In this document: positions 60,862-64,000 of the stretch, piece after piece | Numbering within the stretch: the first letter of the stretch is position 1 | Layout: each line of letters begins with the position of its first letter | NCBI RefSeq assembly: GCF_900103835.1 | Contig: NZ_FNID01000008.1 | Location: 28,663 to 92,662, forward strand | Length of the DNA: 64,000 nt | Direction of reading: 5' to 3' | Source: Acetanaerobacterium elongatum | GTDB lineage: Bacteria > Bacillota > Clostridia > Oscillospirales > Ruminococcaceae | Notes under the pieces: model-generated | The model's database searches: none | What the model saw: the letters and a program-made list of their open reading frames with translations, nothing else | What the model was told of the DNA's origin: nothing | Made by a program: the position numbers and the translations under genes

Positions 60862-60975
60862 ATGAAAGTAAGACCTTCCGTTAAGCCCATTTGCGAGAAA
60901 TGTAAGATCATCAAGCGCAAGGGACGCATTATGGTAATATGTGTTAACCCCAAGCACAAGCAGCGTCAGGGCTAA
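60862..60975 (+). CDS. rpmJ: Ribosomal protein L36
   Basis: A 37-residue zinc-binding 50S protein. It begins [20 protein letters not shown] and ends NPKHKQRQG, with a C-C-C-H zinc set. AAGGAGGT precedes the ATG. It lies in the usual place between infA and rpsM. Confidence 0.97.
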   Translation: MKVRPSVKPICEKCKIIKRKGRIMVICVNPKHKQRQG

Positions 60976-61009
60976 CATTAAAACCAATATAATGGAGGTG
61001 CAACAGTAA

Positions 61010-61378
61010 ATGGCGCGTTTATCCGGTGTTGACCTGCCCAGAGAAAAGCGGGTCGAGGTTGCCCTTACCTACATTTATGGTATTGGGCCGTCGAAAGCTA
61101 AGGAGATTATCGCCGCTACGGGTGTCAATCCTGATGTAAGAGTTAAGGATTTAACCGAAGACGATATTTCTAAGCTGCGTGACTATATTGACAAGAATCT
61201 TGAGGTTGAAGGCGACCTGCGTCGCAGCGTTGCGCTCAACATCAAGAGATTAATCGAAATTGGCTGCTATCGCGGCGTGCGTCACCGCAAGGGCCTGCCT
61301 GTAAGAGGCCAGCGCACCAAGACCAACGCACGTACTCGTAAGGGTCCTGCAAAGACCATAGCCAACAAGAAGAAGTAA
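61010..61378 (+). CDS. rpsM: Ribosomal protein S13
   Basis: 30S head protein of 122 residues that contacts P-site t[24 protein letters not shown] and [19 protein letters not shown] are diagnostic. AATGGAGGTG precedes the ATG. Confidence 0.98.
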   Translation: MARLSGVDLPREKRVEVALTYIYGIGPSKAKEIIAATGVNPDVRVKDLTEDDISKLRDYIDKNLEVEGDLRRSVALNIKRLIEIGCYRGVRHRKGLPVRGQRTKTNARTRKGPAKTIANKKK

Positions 61379-61397
61379 CTAGGGAGGATTTGATTCG

Positions 61398-61802
61398 ATG
61401 GCTAAACAAGCAGTTGCTAAAAAAGCGGCGCCCCGCAGACGCCGTGAGCGCAAGAATATCGAGCGCGGCGCCGTTCATATCCAGTCCACCTTCAACAACA
61501 CCATTGTTACCATCACCGATGTACAGGGCAATGCCATCTCGTGGGCAAGCTCCGGCGGCTTAGGCTTCAGAGGTTCCAGAAAGTCTACTCCGTTTGCTGC
61601 TCAGTCTGCTGCAGAAACCGCTGCCCGTGCCGCGATGGAGCATGGCCTGAAAACCGTAGAGGTTTTTGTGAAGGGCCCTGGTGCCGGCCGTGAGGCTGCT
61701 ATCCGCGCGCTGCAATCCGCGGGTCTTGAGGTTAGCATGATTAAGGATGTTACCCCCATTCCGCACAACGGCTGCCGCCCGCCAAAGCGCAGACGTGTAT
61801 AA
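61398..61802 (+). CDS. rpsK: Ribosomal protein S11
   Basis: 30S platform protein of 134 residues. The [24 protein letters not shown] strands and C-terminal [16 protein letters not shown] are diagnostic. AGGGAGGA precedes the ATG. Confidence 0.98.
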   Translation: MAKQAVAKKAAPRRRRERKNIERGAVHIQSTFNNTIVTITDVQGNAISWASSGGLGFRGSRKSTPFAAQSAAETAARAAMEHGLKTVEVFVKGPGAGREAAIRALQSAGLEVSMIKDVTPIPHNGCRPPKRRRV

Positions 61803-61826
61803 AGCTTAATCAGGAGGTGTAACCAA

Positions 61827-62453
61827 ATGGCAAGATATACCGACGCAGTATGCAGAATGTGCCGCCGTGAAGGCCAGAAGCTGTTCTTAAAGGGCGAGAG
61901 GTGCTATACCGACAAGTGCGCTGTAACCCGCCGCTCCTACGTTCCCGGCCAGCATGGCCAGGCTCGCAAGAAGAGCTCGGAATACGGCATTCAGCTGCGT
62001 GCAAAGCAGACTGCCAGACGCTACTATGGCGTATTGGAGAGCCAGTTTAGAAAGTACTTTGAAATGGCCGAGCGCCGTCAGGGAATGACCGGTGAAAACC
62101 TGTTAAGGATTCTTGAGAGCCGCCTGGATAACGTTGTTTACAGACTTGGGCTCGCAAGCTCCCGCGCAGAGGCCAGACAGCTTGTGCTGCACGGCCACTA
62201 CACCGTAAACGGCGACAGGGTGAATATTCCGTCTTATCTTTTAAAGGTTGGCGATGAGATTGCCGTTGCCGAAAAGAGCAAGCAGAGCGATAAGTTCAAG
62301 ACCATTATTGAGAAGAACGGTGCAAGACCTGTTCCCCAGTGGCTTGATTTAAACCGCGATACGCTCAAGGCAAAGTATGTTACAATGCCCAACCGCGAGG
62401 ATATCGACCTGGATGTTGCAGAGCATCTTATTGTCGAGCTCTACTCTAAATAA
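61827..62453 (+). CDS. rpsD: Ribosomal protein S4
   Basis: 30S assembly initiator of 208 residues with an S4 RNA-binding domain ([21 protein letters not shown]). The N-terminal [18 protein letters not shown]...C segment has Cys residues that may bind zinc. In enteric bacteria S4 represses the alpha operon. AGGAGGTG precedes the ATG. Confidence 0.98.
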   Translation: MARYTDAVCRMCRREGQKLFLKGERCYTDKCAVTRRSYVPGQHGQARKKSSEYGIQLRAKQTARRYYGVLESQFRKYFEMAERRQGMTGENLLRILESRLDNVVYRLGLASSRAEARQLVLHGHYTVNGDRVNIPSYLLKVGDEIAVAEKSKQSDKFKTIIEKNGARPVPQWLDLNRDTLKAKYVTMPNREDIDLDVAEHLIVELYSK

Positions 62454-62525
62454 CACAAAGATAAAATCGGCAAGGGAAAGCGTATTAACCGGCGGACGAT
62501 TGTCTGCCTGATAGGAGGGTTTTAG

Positions 62526-63476
62526 ATGATAGAAATCGAAAAGCCAAAAATCGACACGGTTGACCTGCAATCGGACGGAACCTACGGTATGTTCGTTGTT
62601 GAGCCGTTGGAACGCGGCTTTGGAACAACCCTTGGGAACAGTCTGAGGCGCGTGCTGCTCTCCTCGCTTCCTGGTGTTGCCGTCACTTCGGTTAAGATTG
62701 ACGGAATTCAACACGAGTTCTCCACCATTCCCGGCGTCAAGGAAGATGTAACCGAGATTATCCTGAATATCAAGGGGCTTACCGCGAAGCTTTACGGCGA
62801 CGCACCCACTACGGTTTATATCGACGCAGAAGGCGAATGTGAAGTAACTGCCGGCAGCATTAAAGCAAACTCCGAGGTTGAAATCCTTGACCCTGCGATG
62901 CACATTGCGACACTCGCCGCGGGTGCGAAGCTGTATATGGAAATCACCCTCGACAAGGGGCGCGGGTATGTTCCGGCGGAAAGAAACAAGCAGAACCTGC
63001 AATCCACAATCGGTGTGATTCCGGTGGATAGCATCTACACACCCGTGTTAAAGGTAAACTACAACGTGGAGAATACCCGTGTAGGCCAGATTACCGACTA
63101 TGACAAGTTAACGCTTGAGGTATGGACAGACGGAACCATTTCGGCAAAGGAAGCCGTATCTCTCGCAGCCAAGGTCCTCAACGACCATCTCAATCTGTTC
63201 GCTGACCTCTCGGATGAGGCTTATCATACCGAGATTATGGTTGAAAAGAGCGATAACGGCATTGAAAAGGTTCTTGAGATGACCATTGAGGAACTTGACC
63301 TGTCTGTTCGTTCCTTCAACTGCTTGAAGCGGGCAGGCATAAACACGGTGCAGGATCTCATCAACAAGAGCGAGGAAGATATGATGAAGGTCCGCAACCT
63401 TGGTAAAAAGTCGCTTGAAGAGGTTGTGCAAAAGCTTCAGGCGCTCGGGTTTAATCTCAACCGCGAGGACGAGTAG
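62526..63476 (+). CDS. rpoA: RNA polymerase alpha subunit
   Basis: 316 residues: an N-terminal dimer/assembly domain ([24 protein letters not shown]) and a C-terminal DNA/activator-binding domain ([31 protein letters not shown]). ATAGGAGGG precedes the ATG. Full length. Confidence 0.98.
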   Translation: MIEIEKPKIDTVDLQSDGTYGMFVVEPLERGFGTTLGNSLRRVLLSSLPGVAVTSVKIDGIQHEFSTIPGVKEDVTEIILNIKGLTAKLYGDAPTTVYIDAEGECEVTAGSIKANSEVEILDPAMHIATLAAGAKLYMEITLDKGRGYVPAERNKQNLQSTIGVIPVDSIYTPVLKVNYNVENTRVGQITDYDKLTLEVWTDGTISAKEAVSLAAKVLNDHLNLFADLSDEAYHTEIMVEKSDNGIEKVLEMTIEELDLSVRSFNCLKRAGINTVQDLINKSEEDMMKVRNLGKKSLEEVVQKLQALGFNLNREDE

Positions 63477-63528
63477 CCCGCACCAAGGCACAACAAACAT
63501 TCATTAACCAGGTAAAGGAGTGAATTCG

Positions 63529-63870
63529 ATGCCCGGTACCAGAAAACTCGGCAGGACTACTGACCAGAGAAGAGCCATGTTAAGAGCAATGGTCACCTAC
63601 CTTTTGGAAAACGGCAAGATAGAGACCACTGTAACAAGGGCGAAGGAGGTTAGGGCGGTAGCCGAGAAGTTAATCACTATCGGCAAAACCTCAACCCTCC
63701 ACTCCAAGCGTCAGGTTTATGCCTTCATCACCAAGGAATCGGTAGCAAAGAAGGTATTTGACGAGATAGCCCCCAAGTATGCTGATAAGAACGGCGGCTA
63801 TACCCGTATCATCAAAACCGGCCCCCGTCGCGGCGACGCAGCCGAGATGGCGATTATCGAACTGATCTGA
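63529..63870 (+). CDS. rplQ: Ribosomal protein L17
   Basis: 50S protein of 113 residues near the tunnel exit. [21 protein letters not shown] and [19 protein letters not shown] are typical. ATG 63529 lies 9 nt after AAGGAG; the GTG at 63520 overlaps that site. Last gene of the operon in the window. Confidence 0.97.
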   Translation: MPGTRKLGRTTDQRRAMLRAMVTYLLENGKIETTVTRAKEVRAVAEKLITIGKTSTLHSKRQVYAFITKESVAKKVFDEIAPKYADKNGGYTRIIKTGPRRGDAAEMAIIELI

Positions 63871-63891
63871 TTATAACTTCAGATACAAAAA

Positions 63892-63919
63892 GGAAGCACT
63901 CCCGAATGGGGGTGCTTCC
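63892..63919 (+). terminator. Hairpin after rplQ
   Basis: GGAAGCACTCCC (63892-63903) pairs with GGGGGTGCTTCC (63908-63919, one G-U). It has no clear T run and may protect the 3' end or act together with the next hairpin. Confidence 0.6.
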
Positions 63920-63930
63920 AGATTACTGAC

Positions 63931-63957
63931 AAAACCCGCCCTTTTCCGGCGGGTTTT
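63931..63957 (+). terminator. Rho-independent terminator of the ribosomal operon
   Basis: AAAACCCGCC (63931-63940) pairs with GGCGGGTTTT (63948-63957), GC-rich core with flanking A and T runs. Beyond it (63958-64000) nothing is seen. Confidence 0.85.
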
Positions 63958-64000
63958 GTGTATGTAGGCAAAAATAGCAGGCAACGTTTTACGGATTGCA

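Overview
The window looks like chromosome of an anaerobic Gram-positive Clostridia member, probably Oscillospirales/Ruminococcaceae-like. The evidence is a moderately GC-rich sequence with strong Shine-Dalgarno sites, frequent TTG/GTG starts, a Trp T-box, an AgrA/AgrC-like two-component pair, zinc-type S14 and L36, dockerin-bearing secreted proteins, and the Firmicutes-type S10-spc-alpha ribosomal gene order. Species cannot be named from the sequence alone. No tRNA, rRNA, CRISPR array, prophage or transposase gene was seen.

Layout. 1-6700: alanine racemase 3' end, a possible small RNA, a TipA-like MerR regulator, a small basic protein, an SPL-like radical SAM enzyme, then on the minus strand a lipoprotein, a GT1 glycosyltransferase and a DUF503 protein. 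6749-11009 (minus): an arsenic operon, arsR - arsP-type permease - ferredoxin - membrane thioredoxin - CcdA - ACR3, behind a clear promoter/operator. 11439-15731: cytidine deaminase, a DUF3237 protein, a hairpin-dense non-coding element, and deoC-deoD-deoB for deoxynucleoside catabolism. 15802-32740 (minus): a cluster of large secreted proteins. It holds a small anchored protein, a papain-like protease, two >1200-residue C1A-type cysteine peptidases whose catalytic segments are in permuted order and which end in dockerins, and a 2212-residue Ig-repeat protein with a cohesin-like N-terminal domain. I read this as a candidate extracellular protease complex, and it is the most interesting part of the window.

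32989-36995: a T-box (specifier loop reads UGG, Trp) controls a trpXYZ-type ABC importer, whose first gene is separated from the other two by an array of palindromic repeats. 37083-39300: a LytTR response regulator and a GHKL sensor kinase that lacks the usual phospho-acceptor His-Asp pair. 39485-47403: a small Cys-rich protein, a DUF6512 membrane protein, a TetR-controlled ABC exporter (with matching operator sequences), an esterase lipoprotein, an Fpg-like protein without the catalytic proline, and a DUF4349 lipoprotein. 47814-63957: the S10-spc-alpha operon from rpsJ to rplQ with secY, adk, map, infA and rpoA, preceded by a structured leader with an attenuator-like hairpin and ended by two hairpins.

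A second theme is a family of short intergenic hairpins (728-1052, 2295-2541, 11030-11362, 13000-13105, 17930-18215, 34580-35260). Their stems differ in sequence but keep pairing, and they share a CCCTAC flank. They are frequent in the accessory half and absent from the ribosomal half.
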